From the NCBI GenBank assembly GCA_022432975.1, contig CM039502.1, positions 11,367,803-11,431,802 on the forward strand: DNA of 64,000 nucleotides, read 5' to 3'. Below are positions 1 to 11,530 of this stretch, piece by piece (position 1 is the first letter of the stretch; each line of letters opens with the position of its first letter). Source of the DNA: Begonia masoniana (Eukaryota; Streptophyta; Magnoliopsida; Cucurbitales; Begoniaceae). The notes under the pieces are model-generated. The model ran no database searches and was not told the DNA's origin. It saw only the letters and a program-made list of their open reading frames with translations. Both the position numbers and the translations under genes were made by a program.

Positions 1-2284
1 ACAACTGGAGGAGGGCATACTGTAGAAGGGGTACAGTGGATGGCATGAATAAACTAGGCGGAAGACGTAGGCAGTAGACGAAGCAAAAAATGTAAGTAAA
101 CTGGGCGGGCGATATAGACTAGCGGTAGATGTGAATAAGACAAAAGTGAACAGTAAACAGTGGCATACATGAATAAGACAAAAGTGAACAGTGACAGCGG
201 TAGATATGAATGAAATAGAAGCAACATAAACAGCAGTAGAAGTAAAGAAGATAACGTCAGGCGGATCGTTCACTGGTAGAAGTAAACTACAGGCAGAAAT
301 GCACTGTTCACCGGTGAAAGTGAATTTAAAGGCAGCGGTGGATGTGATTTTAAAGACAGAATTTGACAACTTTTAACAGGAAGACGTATAAACAGGGAGC
401 ATAAAACAGAAGCTCAAGTTCAGACCTTCAAAAACCCGATTGCAAAACAGTTGTAAAAACATGTTTGACAGAGATTCAAGAAAAAAACAACTGCATGGAG
501 AGCTCAAAAGTTGAAACCATCCATGCACAACCTAGAATGAAGAACTCAAGCAGTTCAGAATATATCAAAACATAGATACAACTGTTAATTACAGAGGTTA
601 AACGAACCTATACGTTATAAAAATCCGAACAGAATTCCCAACAGAATTTTAACAAAAACACAGAATCCCAACAGAGTCAGGAAGAGTATAACAGGGAGCA
701 TAAAACAGAAGCATCAAAGTTTCAGACCTTCAAAACCCGATTCAAAACAAGTTGTAAAACATGTTTGACAGAGATTCAAGAAAAACAAACTGCATGGATA
801 GCTCAAAATTTGAAACCATCCATGCACAACCTAGAAATGAAGAACTCAAGCAGTTCCAGAATATATCAAAACATATATACAACTGTTAATTACAGAGGTT
901 TAAAAACTTAAACACCGAAACCTATACGTTATAAAAATCCCGAACAGAATTCCCAACAGAATTTTAAAACAAAAACACAGAATCCCAACAGAGTTTTTAG
1001 ACAATAAACTTCACTTTGAAAACTTCCCTCCCTCGGGTCAGAAACATGTCTGGCTGCCACAACCACCCCGAAAGCTCGAGTCACCAGCCACCTATTCGTC
1101 GGACTGAGGCACAAAGTCCTCTTCCACGGGATCCGTACCTACATCAGAGAGTTCAACTATGAGCCTAGAGCTCAGTAAGAACATATAAAAATGCAGTGAT
1201 GCACATTTCATGCATGAACTTTCAAAATATAGTGACAGTGCAAAACATTACTTTTTATCTATCAGAAAGTAGAGCTTATAGGGGAACAGGTGTAACAGAA
1301 GTGCACTATAAGGCACTAGAAATTCAGAGCAGAACACCAGTCCCCGTCCCACACTTAACCGGTACATTACAGTCAGATTTTTATCCTTATTAACTTCAAA
1401 ACCGTGCACAGAAAATATTTGCATGTCTTTCGGGAAAATCGTGTATGCATGAGCATTTACAGTGCTTGAACTTAAAGTAGCAGACAACAAGAATAAAACA
1501 GTAAAACATAAGGAAAAAGTAGATAACTCAGGACGTAACTCTAACATTTCTACCCGAAACAACCTGACAGAAATGAAAACTTAGTACCTCCGTGATGTAG
1601 AGCCTTAACGGCCAACCTACGGATATGAACTTACCTGTAGTCCGAAAAGCAGCAAGCTTTGCTCGTGAAACCACGGTGATGCACGAACCTATGACGCGCA
1701 CGAAAAGGGAATTTAACAAAGCTGTAAATGCTAACTAATAACTTAGTAGAATATGCTTCAAACTTCATTCAAACCTTTAGAAAACATACCAACGTGTTTT
1801 CATACAAAGACAGTGAGCTTGTCCAAATATCATAACCCTAAACTTCGACAAAACTCACATTTTAATATGTCCAAACTTGTTAACGAGGTTAGATGATTAC
1901 CTTTGCTGAAGGAAACAGAAGAAAACAGGAGAAACAAGTTTTGGAGATTTGTCTCAGTCGTCTGGAAGACAGAACAGAGAAGAGGAGATGGAGAAAATGG
2001 AAGGTCTCACGTAGAAAAGAATTGAAGAGAAGACAATAGGTAGGTTTCTCAGCAAGTTATGGACACTTGGCAGCCATTCATTGGCTTCCTCCACCTACCT
2101 TAATTCCTACCTAGACTACCCCTCCATTGGTTCTAACTAAAGATTTGTTTTGGTTAAACCATAGTTTAGTTTTCAACTAAACATTCCAACAAATTTCACC
2201 AAAACATACATTATATTAATATAAGCCTAATCCCGATCGATAGTTCGAGAGATAATTTCCCGGCCAAAAATGCCGGGTGTTACA
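1..2284 (-). mobile_element. Long LTR-like repeat, copy 1 (cut by window start)
   Basis: This stretch shares ordered blocks with 8108-11592. Shared blocks include the one beginning at 1147 (matches 9578), the one at about 1590-1650 (matches about 10020-10085) and the terminal block ending in GGGTGTTACA. Read on the minus strand it begins TGTAACACCCGGCATTTTTG, a common start for plant LTRs, so the element lies on the minus strand and its other end is outside the window. No reverse transcriptase or integrase frame is visible. A short peptide with the core EEDFVPQSDE, followed by a stop, is encoded on the minus strand near 1100-1130 and has a counterpart in the second copy. The end at 2284 abuts the middle of a 5S-bearing LTR, so this copy inserted into an older element. 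Assignment to an LTR rather than another repeat class is inference. Confidence 0.6.
378..990. repeat. Direct duplication of about 300 bp inside the long LTR
   Basis: Two neighbouring units, about 378-678 and 679-990, repeat the same text with small indels. Both contain AGGAAGA followed by GTATAA, a block reading CATGTTTGACAGAGATTCAA, a block reading CCATCCATGCACAACCTAGA, and CCTATACGTTATAAAAATCC near the end. The second long-LTR copy (about 9070-9390) has one version of the same block, so the doubling is specific to this copy. Confidence 0.8.
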
Positions 2285-2419
2285 GCTTCGGCGAGAGTAG
2301 TACCAGGTTGGGTAACCGACTGGGAAGTCCTCGCCAAACAAAGCCGTGAGGGGAGGATATTGGGCTACGACCCAAACCCCAGAGCGGACAATATCTTACT
2401 GGGAAAAGAGGTTGTTACA
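2285..2419 (+). mobile_element. 3' fragment of a Cassandra-type LTR with 5S rRNA-derived sequence
   Basis: The segment begins GCTTCGGCGAGAGTAGTACC and continues with a 5S rRNA-like GGTTGGGTAACC and GGGAAGTCCTC. It then follows the same non-5S tail as the complete copy at 11165-11530 and ends GTTGTTACA. Only the 3' part of the LTR is present. The 5' part should lie on the other side of the long repeat that ends at 2284, outside the window. It is probably inert. Confidence 0.75.
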
Positions 2420-2682
2420 GTAAAGGGTTCTACACTTAGTCAAGCAAAAAGGAAAAAATCAGAAGTTTAGAATCATTTTACGAAGATTGAAAGTTTTCAT
2501 AATAGCAATCTTAAAACAAAATGTAATCAGCATTCTTTGAATTTTCTTTTTTTGATAACAGATGATATTACTTACTTGATACTTTGATTTGTTTTTATAT
2601 TTTGCTATATTCAATCGTTTTGTTATGATATTATGCGATATTGACAAAATTATTATTTTTTTTTTGGTTTTTTTTTTGGAAT
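2420..2682. other. Intergenic, AT-rich, no feature seen
   Basis: The sequence is rich in A and T with short homopolymers (T runs near 2650-2680). No gene, RNA or clear repeat boundary was found. Confidence 0.5.
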
Positions 2683-2880
2683 CTATATAATATATTTTAT
2701 ATTATTTAAAATTTTTAAAAATATGTTGTAGAACCGGAACCGAACCGAAACTTTTGGTTCGGTTCCGGTCGGTTTCCCGACTGGTTTCAGACTCGAAATC
2801 CGAAATTGAATTGTGATTGGCTCTGTTCGGTTCCTCTCCAAAACCGAACCGAACCGCAAGTTGCCCACCCCTACCGATAG
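2683..2880. repeat. Small dispersed element with GAACCGAACC-rich arms
   Basis: The interior alternates AACCGGAACCGAACCGAA and GGTTCGGTTCCGGTCGG, and the right end reads TTGCCCACCCCTA. The reverse complement of that end, TAGGGGTGGGCAA, is a start commonly seen in plant non-autonomous DNA elements. A related, more diverged copy is at 12957-13383, where the left end reads TAGGGGTGGAAATCGG. The class (hAT-like) is a guess from the ends only. Confidence 0.45.
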
Positions 2881-3152
2881 CCCCCGAATCTAAAATTACA
2901 AGGGATTCGGGTAGCAGATTTAAAATCACGGAATTAAAATACAGGATTTGATTTAGTTCATTGGGTCATTTCAATCCACCCGGTCGCTAAAATAGCTGCT
3001 CGACAACGCCTCTTGGTCAGTAAGTTTCAATCCATCGGGTCAGTAATTGGACTAGTCTTGAGCAGTCCCGCGGGCATTTATCTTTTACCAGCAATAGGGT
3101 CACAAGTCACGACCCTGTAATCCAGCACAATATTACTGACTTATTGCAAAAG

Positions 3153-3343
3153 AGTAATGTTACATTTACTCTATATTCTTACTTTTTATTTTTTTACTTA
3201 TTGACGTAATAAAGATTGATTGGTGAAATTAATCTAACAAATTACAAAATAATTAAAATAAAATATTATTTATACAAATCAATGTTTGACACGTCAATAA
3301 GTAAAAATAGATAGTACTATTACAGTGCAAACATAACATTATC
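3153..3343. mobile_element. MITE family member 1
   Basis: The left end reads AGTAATGTTACATTTACTCT. The right end, reverse-complemented, reads about ATAATGTTATGTTTGCACTG, giving imperfect terminal inverted repeats. The inside holds GACGT, GACACGTCAA and an AAATTACAAAATAATTAAAA block shared by six other copies in the window (6948, 7814, 25307, 29729, 50969, 54784). There is no coding capacity. Confidence 0.65.
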
Positions 3344-3848
3344 CGTTACCGATTGCACCAATCAACGAATGAAAATTAAATATACACTCTTAGTTTTTAC
3401 ACTCTTAGCTCTTAAATTGAACAGGCAAAACTTGCATCAATGATGGGCCTAACATAAATGAAGGCCCACATTACACTTGCCCAAAAGCTCGACAAAGCCC
3501 ACAAGCCTTGCATTCAACGGTTCTATGTCATTCTTAATTAAAAAAACACATAAGACAACACACAAGGCAAAGTATAAAAGTAGCGAGTATATGCGGATGC
3601 AAGTTTTAGAGGATGGTATTTCATTAATCAATCACTTTTTCTACTATGCGTGTATGTAACATGTATCTGTATTTGATAGACTATCGACTATCCTACTCAG
3701 TTTTCGATGTCCACAAGCACAAAATGATCTTCTCGTTTTGCAAACTGAGAGCGAGAGACAGAGAGAGGGACATGTCGATTGTCGTTTCTATAAAAGAAAT
3801 AGGTTCTTAAAACGGAGCGTTTAGTAAAAGATTAGCATAAATATGATT

Positions 3849-3890
3849 GATTTGTTATCAAGCAATTTCGATTTGTTATCAAGCAATTTC
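3849..3890. repeat. Two perfect 21-bp tandem units
   Basis: The unit GATTTGTTATCAAGCAATTT plus C occurs at 3849-3869 and again at 3870-3890, followed by a partial third unit (GATCTGTTAA). It is a simple local duplication in intergenic DNA. Confidence 0.9.
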
Positions 3891-4069
3891 GATCTGTTAA
3901 CTAATTATTCACCCTATTCTAAAAAGATTCATTTTTTTAAAACATGTAGGCTAAATAGTAAGGGTGGCAGATTGAAATGACCCAATGAACTAAATTTTAC
4001 TTTATTTCAGTTAGTCCCTGTACTAAAATAATTGGTAAATCAAATCCTGTATTTTAATTCTGCTACGAG

Positions 4070-5359
4070 TTTTGACTTTCTATCAACAATTTTGTTAAAC
4101 TTTCATTTAAAAACTTACCAAACAATATTGAATTTATTGAAAAAAATTATCTTGGTATTATTAATGTAGGTCCCTCGTTATAATGGACTCACCCATAAGA
4201 AATATGCATAAATAATATTTTAAAGTAATATATATAAATATAAGACAAGTATCTCGTTTGATATTAATTATCACTATCCTTGGTTTATTCTTAACTTATA
4301 CAAGAACATGAGATTGTTCGATTTAGGAATATCGAAATTATTCACCGATTCAAAATTTTCCTTTAATGGAGAGGAAAGAAGTTCATCTCCATCTCATACT
4401 CCTAAATATTTATGTGATTTTTATATACCATTGCACAAATATGCAATGCATGTACCGGCCGTCATACAATATAGGTGCAAGTTGTTAATTGATACACAAG
4501 CACATTGTCATGCATGTGTGAAATAATATTTAAAAAGTAAATATGGTAAAAATATTTGATATTAACACTCGTACTAAGACTAGGATCAATGAATAGAGAA
4601 GTCAAGTAAAACTCCTAGGTTTTTTGGGTTCAGTCAAGCAAATGAAGAGCGATCCAAAGAATATGAACAAATATCGAATCAAGAGTGATGGTTTAAAACC
4701 AAGAGACGCTACTAGAAAGAAGCTCAAGCAACAATAGTCAATCTCGACATGATCTATGCAACAAAAAATAAAAATAAAAAAAATGTGAAAAAGAAAGTTT
4801 GAAAGATAGAAGGAAAATAAGGAAATGGTAGGGGCATTAAATGAAGGGTTTAAATGAACTATCAATTCATGAAGTATGAATTATGAGGATTAATGGGTGT
4901 GAATTGATAGAATTTGATTTAAATTCTCAATCATTCTATAACAAGTGTGAATTAATGTAGCTTCACTTCAGTAAATTTAAGTCATTGGACTTCGATATAT
5001 GATATCATATAGTTAGAAAAGAAGAAAAATTATCTAAATTTCACTTTAGAAGATAAAAATGATTAGTTCTAAAGGAAAAACAACTTTGTGGAATCTGAAC
5101 GGTAGATCGCCGATGGATTTATGTTCGATCAAATGAGGCACTCAACACTCGAGAATCGAATTTGGAGGTTGACCTAATCAGTTTCTAAAGCATAATAAAT
5201 GTAAAAGCAATGAAAAGAAGGGCAACTTATGTAGATGAATCCAATTATTTTGCGACCTTCCATCTTGCTATGCACATCACTTACAATACACACACACACA
5301 CATAAATATTGCCAAAAAAAAAAAAACATGAAGACCGACTAAGATTAAGAATAGCTGAT
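4070..5359. other. Intergenic region downstream of the RALF-like gene
   Basis: This is AT-rich sequence with short open frames that have no recognisable protein features. An (AC)n run lies at about 5288-5303. The last few hundred bases before 5360 should include the 3' untranslated region of the minus-strand RALF-like gene. No other feature was seen. Confidence 0.5.
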
Positions 5360-5731
5360 TCAGCAATTACGTTTAAATGGGTTGCATTTTTCTACCTTTG
5401 GTCCTTTATTTTTGCCTGGGGTACAAGGAATGTATCGTTTGCCTCTCCCTCTCCCACAAGGATTCGCCGGTTTATGAGAATCAAGCGTAGGGAGGGTTTT
5501 TGAGAATGAAAAAGCATCGATCAGCATTCTGTTTATCTCGGAATCCATCATGAACTCCGACTGCCAGTCGGCGACGAGGCCGTTCTCGGGGTGGCCGGCA
5601 CTGAACAACGATGGCGTCTTTCCGTTCTCGCTTTCGACAGCGGTGGCTCTGCAGACTCCGGGGCTGAGGAGAAAAAGGACCGACATTGCTGCAATGGCCA
5701 ATGGGAGGCTTTTGGTTGCAGTGACTTCCAT
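5360..5731 (-). CDS. RALF-like cysteine-rich secreted peptide precursor
   Basis: This is an intronless 123-residue precursor. Residues 1-30 form a hydrophobic leader (SLPLAIAAMSVLFLLSPGVC), as expected of a secreted peptide. Around residue 62 the text EFMMDSEINRML resembles the MDSEINRRIL segment found ahead of the mature peptide in RALF precursors. The C-terminus has four cysteines spaced C-x10-C-x12-C-x6-C, close to the C-x9/10-C-x12-C-x5 pattern of RALFs. Known RALFs bind CrRLK1L receptor kinases and raise apoplastic pH. This peptide lacks the YISY motif and the RRxL cleavage site, so it looks like one of the divergent RALF-like members and its receptor cannot be inferred. The start is the first ATG ahead of the leader. 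A GA microsatellite lies about 100 bp upstream, in the probable 5' leader or promoter. The gene stands alone among repeats. Another cysteine-rich peptide family is possible. Confidence 0.65.
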   Translation of the reverse strand: MEVTATKSLPLAIAAMSVLFLLSPGVCRATAVESENGKTPSLFSAGHPENGLVADWQSEFMMDSEINRMLIDAFSFSKTLPTLDSHKPANPCGRGRGKRYIPCTPGKNKGPKVEKCNPFKRNC

Positions 5732-5828
5732 GGTTGGATGATTGGGTGGATGTAAAACTTGGATCTAGAAGATATAAATAATTAAGAACTGTAAGTGTTG
5801 GAGGGGTAGGGACGGCCATTGAAATAAT

Positions 5829-5860
5829 GGGAGAGAGAGAGAGAGAGAGAGAGAGAGGAC
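5829..5860. repeat. (GA)n microsatellite upstream of the RALF-like gene
   Basis: About 15 GA units lie about 100 bp upstream of the RALF-like ATG on its 5' side. GA/CT runs are common in plant 5' leaders and proximal promoters. A regulatory role is possible but not shown. Confidence 0.85.
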
Positions 5861-6947
5861 GTACTACGTTGTCTGTAGTGGATGATATGGATAAGAAATG
5901 CATGACCACCATTGCAGAAAGACCAGAAAGACCAGAAAGAAAGTCTTCCTCTGTCGGTGACTTTTGCTGGAAATATTCCAATCTTCCAGAAATTATTGCA
6001 CATAATAAATTAAAATAAAATAAATGAGCGATTTTTTTTTTTTTTTACTTCTAAAAAAATTAGGCTCCCATTATTTTATTTAAAAAAATTAATAAGGATA
6101 AAATACAAATTGAACCTTATCGCGGATTATAATTTTAACCTAATTTTACCTTAATTTTGAGATAATTACATTTATTTTCAATTTTGCCCGAGCCTAATAT
6201 TCTCATAATTAATATTTATTTACGTGTCAACCAATAATTAATCTAAAGAAAATGAAAGGAAAATAGTATTTCTCAAAAATTTCATGTTGGGCTTGATGAC
6301 AAGTAAAATGAAAAAGAGGAAAAAAAAGAATTATTTATTTACTACTGTTCATTGTATAGAAAAATATAATAATTGAGACAATAATTTAATCAAAATAAGC
6401 TCAAAATGTATAGTTTGGGGATTTTATTATATTGTATTGATCTTTAATAAAGTTGAAAATATAAATATTTGGTATAAATATTGTCCACAGGCCCAATTGA
6501 ACTTGTATATTTTAGATTCACTAATTATTTGGAAGATAAAGTTTAGTTTCTAAATATATAATATTATCTTGCACTCTGATCTTAACTTTTGATGTATCGT
6601 TTATTAGTTTGTAGTAGATTAGAGTGTAGAATTAAAAAATAAATCCAAAATTACCTTTGTCTTTATTGTTGTCTCAAACCAACTAAAATTTAATAAAACA
6701 ATATAAATGAGCACATTTTGAAGTAATTTAATTGATAAAAAAAATATGTTTATGTTTTTAGTCATCAAAATTTACAAATCGACCAATTAAAATCCAAAAA
6801 AAATTATTTTTATTTTTAAATAATTTAAGTTTAATTCTCCAATATCTTTTTTATGTGTCATTGGTCTAAATGTATTATTAATTAAATAAAAATTATATGA
6901 TTTGATCTAATTTTATAAACTTAATCATGCTAAAACACCATTCACGA

Positions 6948-7112
6948 ATAATATTACGTTTACTTACCCTCTTTCTTGGCACTTATTAATTGATAAAATT
7001 AATAAATTTTTTTAATTGTTTGTTATATCTCATGCTTGCGCCAATTAACGAGTGTCACATCATAAAATAATAATTGAAAGATAAGATTAGAAAGTAAATA
7101 TAACGTTACTTT
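6948..7112. mobile_element. MITE family member 2
   Basis: The left end AATAATATTACGTTTACTTA and the right end (reverse complement AAAGTAACGTTATATTTACT) form imperfect terminal inverted repeats. The inside contains TTATTAATTGATAAAATTAA and a GTGTCACATCATAAAATAA block shared with the other copies. Confidence 0.65.
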
Positions 7113-7813
7113 ATTTGTCTGAACCATTTTTCATCATCTAATTTTCCTCACTAAATCAACACAAACCAAGAATTATAGCTTATTGTTTAAGCTTCATCAA
7201 CAATTTCTCCAAGATTTTGACCAATTTTCATTTTTCTGCTAAAGAAGGATTGCAAATTGAACGAAGATGGACTTTCATGGACGAGTATCTGAAGTTCGTG
7301 ATTTAGAGAGTTGCAATAGAGATGAAAAATTAATGAAATGGTCATTTGAAAAAAAATACTTGGAATTTAATGAAAAATCAAAACTATACTTTAAAAATTG
7401 GATTAGTATTTTATACTTCAGAATTTAGGACTTCTCACAAAAAATGATGTAATGACAAAAGAAGAAAATTAATGTAGTATAACAACTATTTATCCACAAA
7501 AATGATTACAAAACTGTTGATCAACAATTTAAGTTAGTATTTTTTTTTTAAGTGCAGTGTTGTGTTTTCAATCTATTATTATCTTTTAATTTTTACATTC
7601 TGATGATGTGATATTGGTTAATTAATTGAATTAACATGATAAATTATAAATAATTAAAATAAATTATAATTTATTAGAATGAGTTTTTTTTTACGAGAAT
7701 AAACCTTCAATGCAAAATCAAATTTATATCCCAATAAGTTTTAAATACAACCTCATTTATTAGCGCACTTGGACAAATGTCAAGTCCATAATATTTTTCC
7801 ACTAAAACTACAC

Positions 7814-7976
7814 AATAATGCTAGGTTTATACAATTTTACACTTTGGTTTTAACTATAACAATGATTAATTGAAAAATTAATATAATTTTAATTATTTAT
7901 AATTTATCTTTTTATTATATCAATTGATGACGTAAATGTCGTGTGAGAATGCCAAATTATAAGGTAAGTCTAGCCA
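7814..7976. mobile_element. MITE family member 3
   Basis: The ends are AATAATGCTAGGTTTATAC and, reverse-complemented from the right, ATGGCTAGACTTACC. The inside holds the family block AATTATTTATAATTTATC and ATCAATTGATGACGTAAATG. It is the most diverged of the copies. Confidence 0.5.
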
Positions 7977-8766
7977 TCAACGTTACCCAGGAGCAATGAT
8001 AAAAATACCCACGGCCTCCAAGATGTATTATTTAACTAAAAATATTGTAATGAAATTAATTTATTTAGATAATCATACTTCTAATTCACTTTATATTTAT
8101 TGGCAAGTGTGACGACCCCCAACCCGATCGGGGTCGAGGAGCCTCACTCCGGATATTTTAAAACATGGACTATTTTTTTTTGAACTTTTAAACATTTATA
8201 AAAACTTTACACAGAGTATAAACCTTCTTTGGAAATTTAAGACTGGAAGGCAATTTAAAAATCAAGCTACAGGGATAAGTAACAGAAGGAAAACAGAAAG
8301 ACAGATGTAAAACAAGAAGACTGAAGTCAGAAGACATAAAATTCGGAAGACTCAAAACTGGAGTGGTCAATTGAAATAGTCAACAGAATAACCAACAGAA
8401 ACAGAAAGCAAAATAAACTTTGGATGTAAGAACTTTTGCCCTTTTTAAAACTCTTAAACTTGAAGACGTGAAGACAGGAAATCATAAAACAGAAATGGAC
8501 GACTGGAGTGAATGAGCAGAATAAAACAGGAAAGAACGAATGTACAGAATACAACAGAAAAAAACAGGAATCTAAAAATGTGGACGAGTACTCTGAACGA
8601 GAGCAAGAAGACGGGGAGATATGAAAAACAGAAATAAAACAGGAAATAATATGGGAAAAACATAAACTGGAAGACATACAGTGAAAGACTACAGTAGATG
8701 ACAGAAGCCGTGGACAATCGGGAGCTGTGGACATTCACAGAGAAGACAAAATCCGTGGACAAACAG

Positions 8767-8870
8767 AGACCGTGGACGTTTAAAATTTAAAGACAGAATC
8801 TGTGGACAAACAGAGACCGTGGACGTTTAAAATTAAAGACAGAATCTGTGGACAACAGAAACTGTGGACG
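8767..8870. repeat. Short tandem repeat, unit about 58 bp
   Basis: The pattern GACCGTGGACGTTTAAAATT then AAAGACAGAATCTGTGGACA occurs twice in a row, with a third decayed unit (AACTGTGGACGTTTGAAAT) after it. It lies inside the long LTR-like repeat. Confidence 0.8.
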
Positions 8871-11164
8871 TTTGAAATACCAGGTAGACTTTGGACGACG
8901 TTATCGTGGACGATAACTTTGAACGATAACACTTAGCCAATTTAAAAGACAGAAACCGAAGACAAAATAGACAACAGAAACTGGAGGCAGAATGGACGAC
9001 TATTTTACAGAAGAGAATAACAACTGTTTTACTGAAGGCGTGAACAACTGTTTTAAAAGCAGAATGCACAACATTTAACGGAAAAACATATAAACAGAAG
9101 GCACAAGAACATAAGGCATAAAAACTTCAAGAAAACACGACAGAAGTTAGAAAACATGACAGAAGTTAGAAAACATGACAGAAGTTCAAGAAAACAAATT
9201 GCATAGATAGCTCTAAAGCTCGAGACAATCCATGCACAACCTAAAAGAGAAAAACTCAAAGCAGTTCCAGAATATTTCAAAATGTATATACAACTGTCAA
9301 ATACAGAGGTTTAAGAACTTAAACATCAAAACCTATACATTATCAAAATTTTCAACTGAATCCCAACAGAGTTTTAAAACATCAACTCAAATTCTGTACA
9401 TCGGTTTTAAAATTTCAAAAGCTATACAGGACTTGACATAACTTTCAAAAACACTTTCTCACAAGAATAACATTTGTCTGACTGCAGCAACCAATCTCCA
9501 TGAGCTCGATCCACCAACTACATCAACTCATCATCTTGAGGCACAAAGTCTTCATCTGGAGGATCCATACCTACAACAGGGAGTTCAACTATGAGCCTAA
9601 AGCTCAGTAAGAACATGAAATGCAGTGATGCATATGCTATGCATGAACTTTCGAAATACATGGACATTACATTACGTTTCACTGGACGGGAAGGTATAAG
9701 TGGGAAGAGGAGCTGGCGCAACAGGAGTACATGCCACAACAGGACATAACAGGAGTACATGACAGGATGCCAGTCCTCGTCCACACTTAACCATACATTA
9801 CATTCACATTTTAACTTTCATAACTTCAAATCTGGTGCTATAAAAACATTTACATGGTTTTCTAGAAAACGTGTATGCATGGACATTCATTGTGCTTAAA
9901 CATAACATAAACAGGCTACAGGATGACAAGCAGAACAAAAAACAGGATAACAAGCAAAAACAGAAACAAACAATTTCAACTTCGGACTTAACCTACCACT
10001 TAACTACCCGACAACCAAAAACCTAGTATCTTCGTGCTGTAGGGCCTTAAGGGCCAACTTATACGCATGAACTTACCTGGCGTCCGTAGAGTTTGCAATG
10101 CGTCGTACGTACGTCCACGGCGATTCACGAACCTAAATTACGTGCAATTGAACCGTTACTCACATTACGTACGTGCTATTTAACGAACTAAGCAAAAACG
10201 TAATTCAAACTCCATTCGAATTGCTTAAAACCAATTTAACTATTATTTTAGACATTTTATCAAACACATTATGGGCAAAATTTCAATCTCAAATTCCTCA
10301 CAAATCCGACTTTTGTTTTCGACGATTTAACAGGCATCGGAAAGCTTATCACGCCAAGATTAATACGAAATCATTAATTCATGGAAACGAAAATAGAAAC
10401 AGGCCAAAACAGCAATATTCATGGGTGCCCTAGAAAATGCCGATTTCCGATTGAGTTTTCCGGTTTTTCATCGAACAAGTCTAGTTTCTCCTTAATTTAT
10501 CTATTCAAACTCTTAAATAAAATCCTAATATGATTTCGTATAAAATTGACGGGTTTTCTCCCAAAACCCTAACCCTAAACTTCAACAAAACTAACGAATA
10601 ACTACCATAAACTTGATAACTAGGGTAGAGGATTACCTTAAACGAAGAGACGGAGAAAAACCGGAGGAGACGGAGGGCTGAAACGTCGGCGTGAAGAGGA
10701 GAAGGAGGGTTCGTCGCTGGAAGAGAGAAAGAAACAGAGAGGGAGAGGAATGAGGGGAAAAAGAGAAGGGGAAAGGAAATAAAAGGGGGAAGTCACGTGG
10801 GAGGGGAGGGAAGAGGAAAAGAAGCAGAAGAAAGAAGAAAAGAAAAGAAAAGAAAGAAAAAGAAGGGGGGGGGGGTTGATCTGGCGCAGAGAGAGAGAGA
10901 GAGCACGGGTTGAGTTTCGGAATCCCGTTTAAAATCTCAAAATTTCCTTCTTCCACCAAATATCATAATAAATTTCTAGGGTTCCAACGAAACCTCCCAC
11001 TCGCGCAACGGCCTTAAATTTACTTATTTATGAATTTAATCTTAATAGGTGAAATACCGAAATTCCAAGCGTTTGACTTCTCCTTCTCGTTCTATTTTTC
11101 TTAAACCCTTAATAATCTCAGCGTCCAAATTCTAACAAAATATTCATTACCTTTCTAGCGAATT

Positions 11165-11530
11165 TGTGACGACCCGTCTTTCAACGACCGTCTGGGACCA
11201 CCCATGCTCCGCGGATCCTGGGGCTGACCTGGGCCGGAGGGTTCGTCCGTTGAAAGAGGGGTCGTTACGGACCCACATCGCTTAGGGAAGTACATGGAAA
11301 TGAAACATATGTAAGAGATCCCTCCCAACATAGCAAGACGCGTTTTGGAGCTCAATTGACAACGGATCCCATAAGAACTCCGAAGTTAAGAGGGCTTCGG
11401 CGAGAGTAATTCCAGGTTGGGTGACCTCCCGGGAAGTGCTCTCGCCAAACAAAGCCGTGAGGGGAGGATATTGGGCTGCGGCCCAATCCCCAGAGCGGAC
11501 AATATCTTGCTGGAAAGAGGGGTCGTTACA
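11165..11530 (+). mobile_element. Cassandra-type solo LTR with 5S rRNA domain
   Basis: The element is 366 bp. It starts TGTGACGACC and ends GGTCGTTACA, so the ends are inverted repeats of each other with one mismatch. It is flanked on both sides by the 5-mer GAATT (11160-11164 and 11531-11535), a target-site duplication. The interior at about 11364-11442 is clearly 5S rRNA-like: GGATCCCATAAGAACTCCGA, AGTTAAG, GGCGAGAGTA, GGTTGGGTGACCTCCCGGGA. Cassandra elements are known terminal-repeat retrotransposons in miniature that carry 5S sequence with RNA polymerase III signals in their LTRs. Only one LTR and no internal region is present, which fits LTR-LTR recombination. It sits inside the long LTR-like repeat, close to that repeat's right end. 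Confidence 0.88.
11364..11442 (+). other. 5S rRNA-derived segment within the LTR (not a 5S gene)
   Basis: About 79 bases follow plant 5S rRNA from its central GGATCCCATCAGAACTCCGA region through the GGGTGACCTCC loop to GGGAAGT, with scattered changes. The 5' third and the 3' end of 5S are absent. The segment includes the region where the internal RNA polymerase III promoter lies in 5S genes. It should be treated as part of the retroelement. Confidence 0.85.

Larger units (their letters stand above)
2930..4061. repeat. Pair of inverted arms about 1 kb apart
   Basis: The left arm (2930-2979) reads in part ACAGGATTTGATTTAGTTCA then TTGGGTCATTTCAATCCACC. Its reverse complement reappears at about 3962-4061 as GATTGAAATGACCCAATGAA and later AATCAAATCCTGTATTTTAA. 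The right arm contains about 43 extra bases (TAGTCCCTGTACTAAAATAA region) that the left arm lacks. Those extra bases resemble the arms of the palindromic element at 11763-12609. The pair probably represents a decayed foldback-type element interrupted by a smaller element at 3153-3343. Confidence 0.55.
5865..8107. other. AT-rich intergenic region with two small elements
   Basis: No coding or RNA gene was found. The region holds MITE family members at 6948-7112 and 7814-7976. The rest is long A/T-rich unique-looking sequence with short A or T runs. Confidence 0.55.

Noticed and set aside
5829..5860. GA run considered as a CRISPR-like or satellite array
   Set aside because: It is a simple dinucleotide microsatellite; no CRISPR features exist in this plant window.
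8188..9280. Several minus-strand open frames with Cys/Phe/Val-rich text
   Set aside because: They lie in the repeat's diverged interior, overlap each other in different frames and have no domain features.
10633..10959. 108-residue minus-strand open frame rich in Phe, Leu, Ser and Pro
   Set aside because: It is produced by a purine-rich low-complexity tract inside the long LTR-like repeat.
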